From Chalara sp. BL73 (lineage: Eukaryota; Ascomycota; Leotiomycetes; Helotiales): a stretch of 64,000 bases of DNA. Location: assembly GCA_918026815.1 (NCBI GenBank), contig CAKJVC010000014.1, positions 744,001-808,000 of the forward strand, given 5' to 3'. The position numbers and the translations under genes are program-made. Numbering within the stretch: position 1 is the stretch's first letter; each line of letters begins with the position of its first letter. This document shows, piece by piece, positions 46,104 to 57,375 of the stretch. The notes under the pieces were generated by a model. It saw only the letters and a program-made list of their open reading frames with translations. It had not been told where the DNA came from and made no database searches.

Positions 46104-48663
46104 TATGAAAGTGTGAAAAGCTGAAGGTTACAGGGAGACTCGGTGATGAGAGATTTCGCTACTTATTTGCAAGAGGTTATTATGGTGCTTGGAAGATCTA
46201 ATTCCCTTCAGTTCCAGGTTACTGAGAGGGAAACGATCCTGGCGACATATAAGCCGCATGAATTATGCCGCCCCCATTTTCAGAAGCTAGAGATTGGCTC
46301 AGTAAATCTTTACCAAGAATAGAAATTTGAGGCGCTTTGAGGTGGTTACACAGCTCTCAGAGCCTCGCGCAGTTGATAGCATTATTGGCTATGCAACCGT
46401 AAAACGCCCACAAAGCTGACAGTAGAGCCATACAGCGTCGGAAAATAAATTCAACCCCTAAAACGAGATGAGAAAAAGGAAATCACGAAACCTAATAGAA
46501 ACACATAAGCCGCCTTACATTCAACGCCAAATAACTATACTGCAAATGATCGCCTCCCCTAACAATAAGCGGCTAATACAATTGAACATTGAAAGGAAGA
46601 TTTTGCAGTAGAAGAGGCAGATGAAATCAAAAGATTGAATATGTCTGCCTAAAGTTCTTCAGTCGCTTGTCATCTGTCGCCCAGTACCCTCTGCTGGCTT
46701 TTGTGTTTTTGGAGCCTGTCCTATTTCCTAGGAAGCAGCATTTGGAGGGTATAGTGACCGTGGTTCATAACGAACTCGTCAGGTTTTTTTTAGCTTCAGT
46801 TCCACACTAGAAGAAGAAGACGAGATTTTCAACTATCGGGCGTCATGGTGGATGATAGGTCGCAGTCTTTCAACGTTGGCGGCTTCTCGTTGTTGTGGCG
46901 GTCGGGCCTGTTTCCTTGTCGTTCTTGGCGTCTTCTTCACCTGCTTTCATGTTGCGGTAGATTTTGGCGCATACAGATGTTCTGAAGTCTTGTGCGGCGC
47001 CAATTGGGGGCTACTTATGGAATAAACCGCGTCTTGTAATTCTTGCTTCTATTAGGATGATTGGGTCGTCCATTTTATGACGACACTGCAAGGATTCAGG
47101 TTTTTGTGAATATGGGGAGGCGCGGATCCGAACCGCAACATCGCAAGGGCACCTCTTGAAGAATGACTAAACCAGGGACAATAGCTGTGAAGGCTGGGGA
47201 AGCACAACATGGCTGGATTGGAGGGTTCTTGACGCTAAGGAATTGTAAGTGTGGTACGAGTTTTTGGTGGTTGAAGCATGAACTCTCGTTTTCATGTATC
47301 TTATGTAGAAATGGTGACTTACATGGTAGCATAGATAGGCGTTCTTTGGGTATGAGCATCCATTTTTGTCCGTTAGTTACCAGCGGAATGAAGCTAGACA
47401 GATTACATTGAAGGTTCTGTACGTAGCTTCGAAATCTACTCCCGTAAACGAAATCCGAGATGGTGCAATCGCAGCAATAGAGTTGTCTGTGATACGATCA
47501 TTGTACTTTGGCGGTAAACAGAAAGGGTACCTTCCTGTTAAAATGATGTAAGTATAGGACAGCTCTACAAATATTAATGTCCGTCTGGGGAATCGCATTA
47601 TATCTTCATTTTTCGTCGGCTCTAGGCGCAGCATTGAGCAGTAGCAATCGCTGGTGTACCTGTATAAGCATAGACTGGATCAAGGAACAGGCTTTGCTGC
47701 TCACTCGACAGAACCTATCAAAACAAGAAACCAACCATCTAAGTTTTCCGTTTGGTTTGGCATTACATCAAGCCACAATCGAACTCCCGAATTCTAGCCT
47801 CTGTGGTAAGGCTGAATTTTGCAGATGTAGTTTCATTTTTCTGTGTTTTCGTCGTTGTGGCTCAATTGAGTGAGTGTTGTTCTTGGCTAATCAACAAACT
47901 TCCTGAATCGGGTGTCTATATCTATGGTTTGGGTATTGGCTTTACGGAAATAGCTTGAAGTGGTTCATAGGGCAGGTACTTATGGTAGATATACTCTAGA
48001 GTAGGTACTGCCGAAGTTAGGTATGTAATACCCTATAGCACGGACATTGACGGGACTATCATCAGGGGCGGTCGCTTAAATAGCCTGTACTCTACAACCG
48101 AGACAGCCTTCTTGAAGTTACCCGAGCTCATGTCCTGCGATTAATAGAGTCTTCTTGGGCATATACGACAGTTCGAGGAGCGGATTCATACTTTTATCGA
48201 AGGAGAGGTTCAGCTACGTGAGATGTGCCGTTGCGGTTGATCATTTTATCGAAGGGGGAAGTGCGGGGTAACCCCAACACTGTACGCTGATGAACCATGC
48301 TTTGTGAAGGCTGGGGAGATGTTTGCAAGCACAGAAAGAGGAGTTATCAGTAGTATCTGCAACCATCACTACTCTCGTGCAACCCTTGGCCTTGAACGCT
48401 TAGCGCCCAATTAGTACCCGACCCTTTGTAAAGGATCCACCTATACTCCTGTACTCCAGCACTATTTCAGGATATGTTATGAAATGATCCCGATTGCGAC
48501 CATCCAATATATCCTAGTGTGGTATGAGCGGGGAATCTGCTTTAGCGAAGCCATTTTCGTGACCTTTCCCTGACAGGGACGAAGCAAGTATAAGAATGAT
48601 AAGATTAATCTGTCATCGAGAAGACCTGCATTTCACCCTCTTGGTTGTTTGTTGTTCTCAAGT
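46104..48663. other. Gene-poor region with tRNA-like relics
   Basis: About 2.5 kb before the beta-glucosidase. No gene is supported. Two minus-strand B-box-like elements occur near 47,100-47,180 and 47,760-47,820 and are reported under findings. Confidence 0.45.
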
Positions 48664-51510
48664 ATGGCTTCTCTAGCTTCTTGGTACATGAGATGGGTCT
48701 TGATAATTACGCTTGCCCATGGTGCTACTGGCCAAGACAACATTACAGATGATAGTTTTTTCTTTGGTCAATCGCCGCCAGTATACCCTTCTCGTAAGCA
48801 TAGATTAAGGCAGTTGCAAAAGTCATTTGCTCACACACATGTATCAGCCCTTATGCCGGGCTCGCCATCTTGGGCAGCAGCATATTCTAAAGCTCAAGCA
48901 CTCGTCTCCCAGATGACATTGGAAGAAAAGTCCAACATTACAGTAGGATGGAATCCATCAACAGGATGTTCCGGCGAGACCGGGTCCGTGCCTCGACTCA
49001 ACTGGCCAGGCCTCTGTCTCTCGGACGCAGGCAATGGAGTTCGGTCTACCGATTTCGTAAACAGCTGGCCTAGTGGACTGCATGTAGGCGCCTCATGGAA
49101 TGCCGAGCTCGCCTTCCAGAGAGCAAATCACATGGGCAATGAATTTAGGACCAAAGGTGTCCATGTTGCTTTAGGTCCGGTGGTGGGTCCGTTGGGGAGA
49201 GTGTATGAGGGTGGCCGAAACTGGGAAGGGTTTTCAAACGACCGTAAATTGACTCAAAGAGTGCGGCGACATCTGGCTAATATATGTAGCGTATCTCTGT
49301 GGTGTCCTGGCTGCCAAGACGGTTTCTGGAATCCAAGGAGCCGGCGTTACAACTTCTGTGAAGCACTACATTGGTAATGTATGCCTAAGTGATAATTAAC
49401 AGAAAGATCTCGGTGTGACTATATATAAAGTTATATCCACTAATACCGATCAATGCCTTAGGAACAAGAGCTGAACAGGCTGCCTTTCGGCAATGTTTCC
49501 TCGATCTCTGCCAATATCGATGACAAGACAATGCATGAGCTTTATCTATGGCCGTTCGCTGATGCTGTTCGAGCAGGGGCTGGTTCAATAATGTGTAGTT
49601 ATAACCGGATTAATAACTCGTTTGGATGTCAAAATAGCAAGACCTTGAATGGGTTGTTAAAAGCCGAGCTTGGCTTCGAGGGGTTTGTCGTGAGTGACTG
49701 GTTTGCTCAACGCAGGTACCTCAATGCAAGTATTTTTGGGGGGAACTGACGGGCTATGTATAGGTACTGGCTCTGGTCTAGCATCCGCTGAGGCAGGATT
49801 AGACGTGGTTATGCCGTTTTCGCCTTCTTGGGGTCCAGGTGGAGGTAAGTCGTCTTACTGAAGATCTATGATAACATTGGGGCTTCATTCGAAGCAATCG
49901 TGCTAACCAAAGCGGTAGAAAACCTAACAGTCGCTGTACAGAATGGAAGCCTAGCGGCTAGTCGCGTAACAGACATGGCAACTCGTCTTGTTGCTTCGTG
50001 GTATCAGATGAGTCAAGACGTAAGCAAATTGTGGCCATTTTTAGACACAAAATTAAAACGACATCTACAGACTGGATTTCCAGATAAAGGCACTGGAATG
50101 CCAAAAGACTTCACCATCCCATATCAGCCAGTTGATGCCCGAGACCCAAGCTCTAGAGAAGTCCTGCTTCAAGGTGCAATTGAAGGGCATGTCTTAGTGA
50201 AGAACACGAACCATGCCCTCCCCCTTAAGAAGCCTCAACTTCTCTCTATATTCGGCTACGATGCAGTTGCCCCGCCTGCTATGAATGTACCGAAGACTGG
50301 TGAAGCATTCGTCCCATGGACGGTTGGTGGTGAGCCTCAACTAGGAAATACACCTTTGCTGCTGCAAGGCGCAGCTTATGCACCAAATGGCACAATGATA
50401 CGTGGAGGTGAGTGCTATATATACTATAGAACTGATTTAAACCTTCCGATTCTCTAACACAAGCATCAATATTTGTAGGCGGTAGTGGGGCTAATGCTCC
50501 TGCCTATATTTCTGCGCCTTTCGACGCGATACGTGAGCGTGCTTATATAGATCGCACTTCAATATTCTATGACATCACATCCGGGAATCCTACAGTTGCG
50601 ACGGCGTCAGATGCATGCTTCGTATTCATCAACGCATGGGCATCAGAGGGTGCTGATCGTCCCAGCCTCCGTGGTATGGCCATTCTCGTTGACGCTGTGC
50701 CCAGGTATCTGACATCTTCCAGACGATTTCTCTGATGGCCTAGTACTCAATGTTGCATCCAAGTGTCCGAACACGATTGTAGTGATTCACAATGCTGGGC
50801 CAAGACTTGTGGACCAATGGATTGACAATCCTAATGTCACAGCTCTCGTCTTTGCTCATCTTCCAGGGCAAGATAGCGGACGTGCTTTGGCCCAGATTCT
50901 ATATGGTGATCTGTCTCCAAGCGGCAAACTTCCCTATACTGTCGCGAAGAATGAAAGTGACTATAACACGCTCTCGCCCTCCGCACCTAAAGGTAAATAT
51001 CAGCTGTTTCCTCAGAGCAACTTTAGTGAAGGAGAGTACATCGACTATAGATATTTCGACCAAGTGAACAAAACACCGAGGTTTGAGTTTGGATATGGCT
51101 TGACGTATACTACCTTCTCTTACTCCAACCTCGAGATTGACCTTTTGCCAGAGGTTTCGAACTCATATTTCCCACCTGCGAGTCCTACAACTGAAGGCGG
51201 CATTGCATCGCTTTGGGATGTGATTGCTAGAGTACAAGCCACGGTAACAAATACAGGAGATTATGAAGCTGCCGAAGTCGTACAGCTCTACATAGGGATT
51301 CCTGGAGGACCAAGGAAGCAGCTGAGAGGGTTTAACAAGTTCGGCATTCCAGTAGGTGGAAGCGTGAAAGCATCTTTTGATCTGCTCAGACGAGACCTTT
51401 CTCAATGGAGTGTTGTTGAGCAGAGCTGGATACTTCAGCAAGGTCAATACCAGGTATTTATTGGTTCGAGCAGCCGTGAGCTCCCACTGCAAGGTTCTCT
51501 TACCATTTAA
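48664..51510 (+). CDS. Secreted beta-glucosidase, GH3
   Basis: Seven exons (48664-49243, 49290-49378, 49462-49729, 49764-49844, 49919-50407, 50479-50673, 50723-51510) give 829 residues. A signal peptide is evident (hydrophobic [13 protein letters not shown], cleavage likely before QDN). GH3 landmarks: [82 protein letters not shown], and GFVVSDWFA with the nucleophile Asp near residue 302. These are followed by the C-terminal alpha/beta domain ([38 protein letters not shown]) and a fibronectin III-like tail ([34 protein letters not shown]). It should hydrolyse cellobiose or beta-glucosides outside the cell. The third intron would be only 34 nt; the alternative 5' site 14 nt upstream breaks the frame. 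Confidence 0.9.
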
Positions 51511-51911
51511 GGCCTTGTGTGTTCGTTCTAGGAAGCATAGAGAATGGACCTGTCCTCTTGGTGCATGGGAATAGAACTGCATTAGTCAGGCCATCAGCCG
51601 TTCTGTCTCATAGCGCACTTACTCTGCAAAACGAGGATTTTGCGAAAAGGTTCAAAGTATCTTAACCATTACTTTACCTTTCCCGCAGTTGTGATATATT
51701 TGCATGATGCGTTGAGACATTAGGCTTATGGTCCAGGTTTTGATTGCAATCGAAGACTTGCATAATTAGTCGCACATGACATCGTATCGATTTGGCCAAT
51801 AACGGTACTGTTTCTATAATGCGCTGCTTCGTGGTATGGTGGAGGATGACACAAACTGCATTTCTATGCAGTGGACCGAAATATAACGGGCTGTATGGCA
51901 TTCACTTGTGA
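51511..51911. other. Intergenic between convergent genes
   Basis: 3' flanks of the GH3 gene and the ankyrin gene. Nothing else seen. Confidence 0.5.
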
Positions 51912-53698
51912 TTATACAATTACCGATGTGATTCTTGCTTGTTCAACCATCGAATTGAAAATAACTGTTTGCTCCGCTAATATCTCAGCTTCACGAGCTT
52001 CTCGAATATAGTTTTGACGTGTAATCTCCCTCGTCAACGTGTGACTTCTTTCAAAACAATACGTAATGAATGGATCGTCAAAGTCATCTGGATACCTCTG
52101 TCTAGCCTGATAGTATCTATCAGCCTCCAGAATGGCATCTTTACATGCGCTAAATAGCGGCTTGTCATCTAGACCGGTAGCACTGCCCCTTTTAGCACAG
52201 GCAGAGGCTAGCATCTGGAATGGTGTCTCCCCAACAGCGTTCGATAATCGGGAATATTCGCCACTAGGAATCCAATCCACGATAGTCCTAAACTCTGAAG
52301 GAGTAGGTGAATGTGAGAGATATCTGCAAATTAAATGCAGTGGACTATTGCCATCGCTGTCTACAGATGAACGCGCGACTAAATTGCTACATGTTGCTGC
52401 CGTCCAGTCTTGCCGCTCCAAAGCCCAAAACAATGGGTTTTGACCTCGACTGTCTTTCGCTTTTGGCCGTGAATTGTCTCCATTCCTCTCGCTTATGCTG
52501 ACTATGTGCCTAGCGCAATCGCCTCGGGCAACATGTAGAGGGGTTATGCGATGAAGATCGGTGGTGTGATCGCAATATGTCAAGGCTGAGTTCGCACCAT
52601 TGCACATAAGTAGGTAGACAATATCTGGCGCATTCAAATCAGCTGCATAGTGAAGGGCTGTAATACCACTCCTACATTCTCTTCGAAAATCTTGCATATT
52701 AGGATTGGCTCCATGCTTAAGCAGTAACTCTACTACTTCCTGGTTTTTGCTTTTAACAGCATTCATGAGTGGAGAGCCTCCAGCATCAACTCCATTAACA
52801 TACGCGCCGCGGCGCAGCTGCTGCGCGACCTCTTTGGTTTCTCCTTCAAGACATGCTGCACACAAATCCTGAACCAGAAGACGCGAATGCGAAAATAGGT
52901 GCCAAGTCAATGATAGAAACCGATGGCTCAACGGACTTAGTGTCCTCTCCCTCAGAGTAGTTTCGAGAGAAGACTTCCCAGGCTTTGTTTCTGGGGAAGT
53001 TTCTTCGCGCTTCTCATTGCGTGGTCCAATGCCTACGGCACTTTCATCTTTCCACTGTTCGCGAATAGCTTGAGCATCAGCTGCGGCTTGGTGCTGATGT
53101 GACTTCCCCATCTTACCATCTAGCGCCCAGTCCTGCAACTTGACATTGTTTCTACAAATGTCAATAAAGATCAAAAACAGTGCTTTACAGCCTCTACTCA
53201 CAGTCTTAGGTGAAATTTATAGAAGGCTAACATCTTCTTCTGTGGAACATAAACTTTCTCTAGTTCTAGGCAGAAGCGATATCCCTTTCGCGATTGAGCA
53301 GACTTGTTTGACTGGATAGCAAGCAACCAGCTTTCAAAATACCTGACAACAAGCTCACAGTCACGGATAGCGTCCACAATTGCACGGCTGAGACGTAAGG
53401 AAACAACTTCGGCGGTTGTGCAGTGCTCCTTGAGATCCCTCGCAGCCCTGGCTAGTATTTCAAATATGAAACCGTTCAACCCCCTCTCCCGATATGAAGT
53501 AGTGAAATTTCTTCGAATGCCAAGCGCAAAGAGAGCTCTGTCTTTCAAGCGCTTCACTTTGTAAGCTCTATCTTTCTGCTTCACCGTAAAATACGTTGCA
53601 GCATCGCTATAGTCCCTGCATATTTTATCCAATGCAGGAGCGCGTCGCGAGATTGACTCGCAAGATGCTGCAATGGATGCTTTTGATTTTTCGTCCAT
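51912..53698 (-). CDS. Ankyrin repeat protein
   Basis: Two exons (53698-53202 and 53151-51912, 50-nt intron) give 578 residues. The first ~165 residues are helical and charged with no named domain (SISRRAPALDKICRDYSDAA, FEILARAARDLKEH, VDAIRDCELVVRYFESWLL). After a disordered linker (KREETSPETKPGKSSLETTL) five or six ankyrin units follow: LCAACLEGETKEVAQQLRRG, GSPLMNAVKSKNQEVVELLL, GITALHYAADLNAPDIVYLL, ITPLHVARGDCARHIV, GQNPLFWALERQDW and GNSPLHLICRYL. The C-terminus is charged and helical (REAREAEILAEQTVIFNSM). There is no NACHT or kinase domain, so it is a stand-alone binding protein rather than an NLR. No defect is seen. Partner and role are unknown. Confidence 0.82.
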
Positions 53699-53972
53699 TC
53701 TTGTACATTGAACGATCCCAAGATTGTGACCACCGTTGATGTTGCATTAGTTTTGCCATTCTTTCGGCTGTAAGTTACGGGGAAGCAATCAAATCATGCT
53801 TATATAAGCGTGTAGAACCCAGCCATTCACTGCTCCTCTACCCCTGTGACAATCCACCACTCAGCTCCCTTCTGGAGATGCCCTCACTATGGTTGACAAT
53901 GTTTACTGCGAGCTATCCTCTAAAGATTCAAACTCTCCACCTCACTCATCTACTTAGGATAGCGCAGCCCCA

Positions 53973-54880
53973 ATGGATACCTTCTCTCCGGACGCTATTT
54001 TTAGCAATCGGCACGGCGGCACCAAAGACTTTGTAGATGCTATCTCACAAACCTTCGATGTTCCTGCGAACGACACATATATCTACAGAACTGATTCCTT
54101 TACAATGACGTTAGCGCAAATACAAGAAAAAGCCGACAAGTTTCAATACGAGTACCGATCTCATAGTCAGCAGATAGAAGTAGTATGCACATTCTTCAAT
54201 CAAACCAAAGATTCCCTCAAGTTCAGTGTTGCGTTATTGGTGACAGAATGGAGGTTACCACTGCTTCGGATAGATATTGACTGACCGAGACTTCCGCAGA
54301 TATAGTAACATACACATCCATATTCTCGCTGACTACAGATACGGTCAAAGCACTTAATACTTTACTTTCGAATGCCTAAAAGCCGCCTCCTCGTGAACTA
54401 GTCGCGAGATATTTGCAAACAAAGCGACTGTGCCCCATCAAAACCGCCAAATCAAAGTCACATATTAATCCGTATCTTGATTTATGGGCATATTTGTGCC
54501 AACAAACACATTTCTCGAGGCCGCTTCCTGATCCATCTTACGCCGATCCCAACAATGCCAAAATGACACAACCCATACTTCCTGTGTTCTACCATGATTT
54601 CGGTTGTGCAATTCCACCGAATCAAGCATTACATATCGTGGCAGTCGTTGCTGAGAATCAGAGTATTATTGATCTGGGAAATGGAAACAACTACTGGACC
54701 TATATGTTACGGCGCATGAAACTGGAAGAACAGCAGTTGACAACCTACTCAGCGAATATTGTGGTCTCTAGGTTCCAGACACGGTGAAGATGGATGGTGT
54801 AAATTATCTGAAACAAAACAATGGCGCCCAACGAAATATTTTGCTGTTGGTATATCCAGTTATATCAAATGCTTCACTAC
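53973..54880 (+). pseudogene. SAM-methyltransferase-like conserved fungal protein, decayed
   Basis: The opening frame (53973-54284) reads MDTFSPDAIFSNRHGGTKDF, then FTMTLAQIQEKADKFQYEYR and IEVVCTFFNQT. A second frame picks up TYTSIFSLTTDTVKALNTLL, has a stop, and continues RELVARYLQTKRLCPIKTAK, INPYLDLWAYLCQQTHFSRP, ILPVFYHDFGCAIPPNQALH and IIDLGNGNNYWTYMLRRM. The next frame then gives TAVDNLLSEY and VPDTVKMDGVNYL, then LLLVYPV. These pieces occur in this order in an intact fungal family with a DxGSGxGYWTYMLRR motif, which I recall without an assigned function. At least two frameshifts and two stops break this copy, and the glycine motif is altered (GNGNN for GSGNG). It ends near 54,880 and looks dead. 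Confidence 0.72.
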
Positions 54881-55316
54881 AGATATCATCTGAGCGTATC
54901 GTAGAAATATCATAATCATTGTGGGGACGCAAAATGCAAACCGTATACTGGATTCAAGGACACTACCGCGGAGGAACGGGTTCAAAACTCCAATGAGGTT
55001 GGAAATTAATCTATAGATGTGCGCTACCAAGCTTCGCAGGAGAAGACTATGCCTTGTTTGTCTGGAAGAAAGATATATCTGAATAATCATAACTGATTAC
55101 GAAATTCAAACTAATGCCCAATCATTTGGAAACTTGCCACCAACGCCTCATATAACTAATTTTCTCTGGCTCATTAATACCGAACGATTTGAACCCCGCT
55201 ATCAGCTCCTTGAAACAGCCTATACCTGTAGTTATTACTCACTCGCATGAACCAGATACAAACAAATCGGTACATCTTTACGTCTCCAGACGGAAGCCTC
55301 TTAACCAAGCTACAGC
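54881..55316. other. Intergenic region
   Basis: Between the methyltransferase-like remnant and the end of the PTH11-like gene. No feature recognised. Confidence 0.45.
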
Positions 55317-56647
55317 TTAGTTAATATCACTGATGTCACTCCCACGGCTTCCATAATTGACACTGAATTGAGTAATCTTGGTGATAGTTCCGTCACTCAA
55401 GGCAGGAGATCCAGTTGTGCCGTCAATAATCCTATCATTACTATCATTGTCATTCCCCATCACAACACTCCTCAACTCGATGTTGTTAGCCCCTTTCGGA
55501 GTTGGAGGTGCCCAGCCGCTTTTGTTACTACTTCCGTTGGAGAGCTTCGTGCTTGCAGCATAAGAATTTCTGTCTCTAGCTGGAAACAGCTTGGGAAATA
55601 TAACGGAGAGGAAAGGCCGGAACATGGGCAGGCAAGCGCAAATTATCCCAATATTTTCTTCGACCACGGTCCAGAGTGAGCTTTCTATTTGATCTGTTTC
55701 TGTCAACTTCTCGTCAAATAACATACTTCAATATTCCTCACATGTCGTGTCGGGTGTTTTGGATGAGAGATTCAAGGTCGTCATACGCAATATACTTGTT
55801 ACAACAACACTAGAAAAGTTATTTCAATCAAGTTGTGGTGCATGGGAAATTGACTTACAATCCTCCAAGAGCAAATACGACCATCAACGCAATTTTCTGA
55901 TTTATGGGCAATTTAAGCTTATATAGGACGGGCATTGGGAGGCACAAAATGATTAGATCTGTTGCTATAGAAAATCCGGCATTTGCAAACCTTCGCGGAA
56001 TTAGCTGCCGGTGGACATGACAATGAGAGTATAACTTGCCAATTCTGTGTGAGATTGATACAAGTACCAGAGAGGCCTCTGTTCCACGCTCGAGGGATAG
56101 GCGTGCATTGGAAGATTGATGCCGCTGTGGATGCAACGCCATATGCGACTATGATACCTAATATAACCTTGCAAAGTATTCGAAAAGGCTTTTGTATGAA
56201 AATCCTCAGGTACAAAAGAAGAATGGACGCTTTCGTCATATTTATGTTGACTTTGTAAAATATTTGGGCGACGTAAAACAGCTGTTCGATCAGAAGCGGG
56301 CACGGCTGGACGTTTACACACGACGAACCTTTAGCGCCAGCATTTTGTTCTCAAGTGTCAAGTCCTTGATATGTTTGCCGAACCCAAAATCACAGGCTAT
56401 TCCAGTCTTCAGTTTCGCCACCATGCCACTACACATTGAATAGCTTACCTATCAATAAGACAACCGAGACAATCATCGAGAAAATCAATGATCCCAATAT
56501 GGTCCAGTCATCCCATCCCAGATTTCCACGACAGCGGATTCTTGACCAGAATCTAATGCCTACGACTATTGGAGAAATAACGCAGAACACAACGGAGGGA
56601 ATCTGCACAAGATGAGCATTGCTCTCACCAGGCTTGTTGCCGCTCAT
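55317..56647 (-). CDS. PTH11-like integral membrane protein (fungal rhodopsin/CFEM-less GPCR type)
   Basis: Six exons (56647-56449, 56396-56329, 56281-56036, 56004-55859, 55809-55742, 55693-55317) give 367 residues in one unbroken frame. Family landmarks: an N-terminal helix with FWSRIRCRGNLGWDDWTILG, IACDFGFGKHIKDL, KLFYVAQIFYKVNINMTKAS, ILLLYLRIFIQKPFRIL, FQCTPIPRAWNRGLSGTCIN, FSIATDLIILCLPMPVLYKL, KIALMVVFALGG, VTSILRMTTLNLSSKTPDTT, VVEENIGIICACLPMFRPFL and a Ser/Asn-rich cytoplasmic tail. Seven membrane helices are expected. Relatives of Pth11 act as surface receptors, some needed for host sensing, but the family is large and the ligand is unknown. There is no CFEM domain. The third intron would be only 31 nt (GTTATA..GGCAG). 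Confidence 0.85.
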
Positions 56648-57375
56648 TTTGCCGTAGCTAGCCTTGTTGATGATTTTAGCTTGAAGGACTCATAAGATAT
56701 CTCTACCTATCTTTTTGCGACTACAAATTCAGGGGTATTTGTGTATTCATGGTCGTCCACACTTCCACTCCGAAGTTGTACTCCGCAAGGGAGAAGGAAG
56801 CCAAAAGAATATATCAAGACACGAACACATGGTTCCAAGCAATCCGTCGCTATTGACCCTCAGGAATGTGTGGGAGAAATGCTAAAATCTCGTGGCAGAA
56901 AGCTGGGAGTCAGTTGGCGTGGATTCCTCCATCATTAATCTGTGCCTTGATGTATCAGTTATGCAAGGAACTGTTCGAACGCCACACGACTTGGATTGTG
57001 CAGTGAAAAGTATGGATGTCTCGCATCACCCAATTGTTTAGTATGCAAGGCGCGTGCTTTCTTATCCCTCAAGTTCAGTGTGGAGAAACCAATACTTGGA
57101 TGTTTCTATTATAATTATGTCGGATCTCATTCTGGGATGGGCCATAGGAAAGGACTTAATCCAAAGCCAAAGACGACGCCACAGTGCGCAAACGTTCATT
57201 ATGATCCCTAGCAAGAGAAAGTTCTGCACCTGCCAAGTATATTGAGGTCAGGCAATAGAGTGGCGATTGACTTTCTCATTCTTTTAATACGAACCTGGCC
57301 CGCTAAACTCACTATCATTCCTTTCCTCTCCTGATCCCACGTTTTGTAATCAGCACCTAACACCATCCCGCGGCA
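56648..57375. other. Divergent intergenic region
   Basis: 728 nt between divergent PTH11-like and MFS genes, presumably holding both promoters. Short frames show no motif. Confidence 0.45.

Noticed and set aside
47105..47185. tRNA gene on the minus strand
   Set aside because: The T-arm and 3' acceptor strand look right, but there is no complementary 5' acceptor strand, no D-stem, and the anticodon loop lacks U33.
49716..49763. Alternative 48-nt third intron in the GH3 gene
   Set aside because: The length is more typical, but the join is out of frame with the following exon. The 34-nt version keeps the frame.
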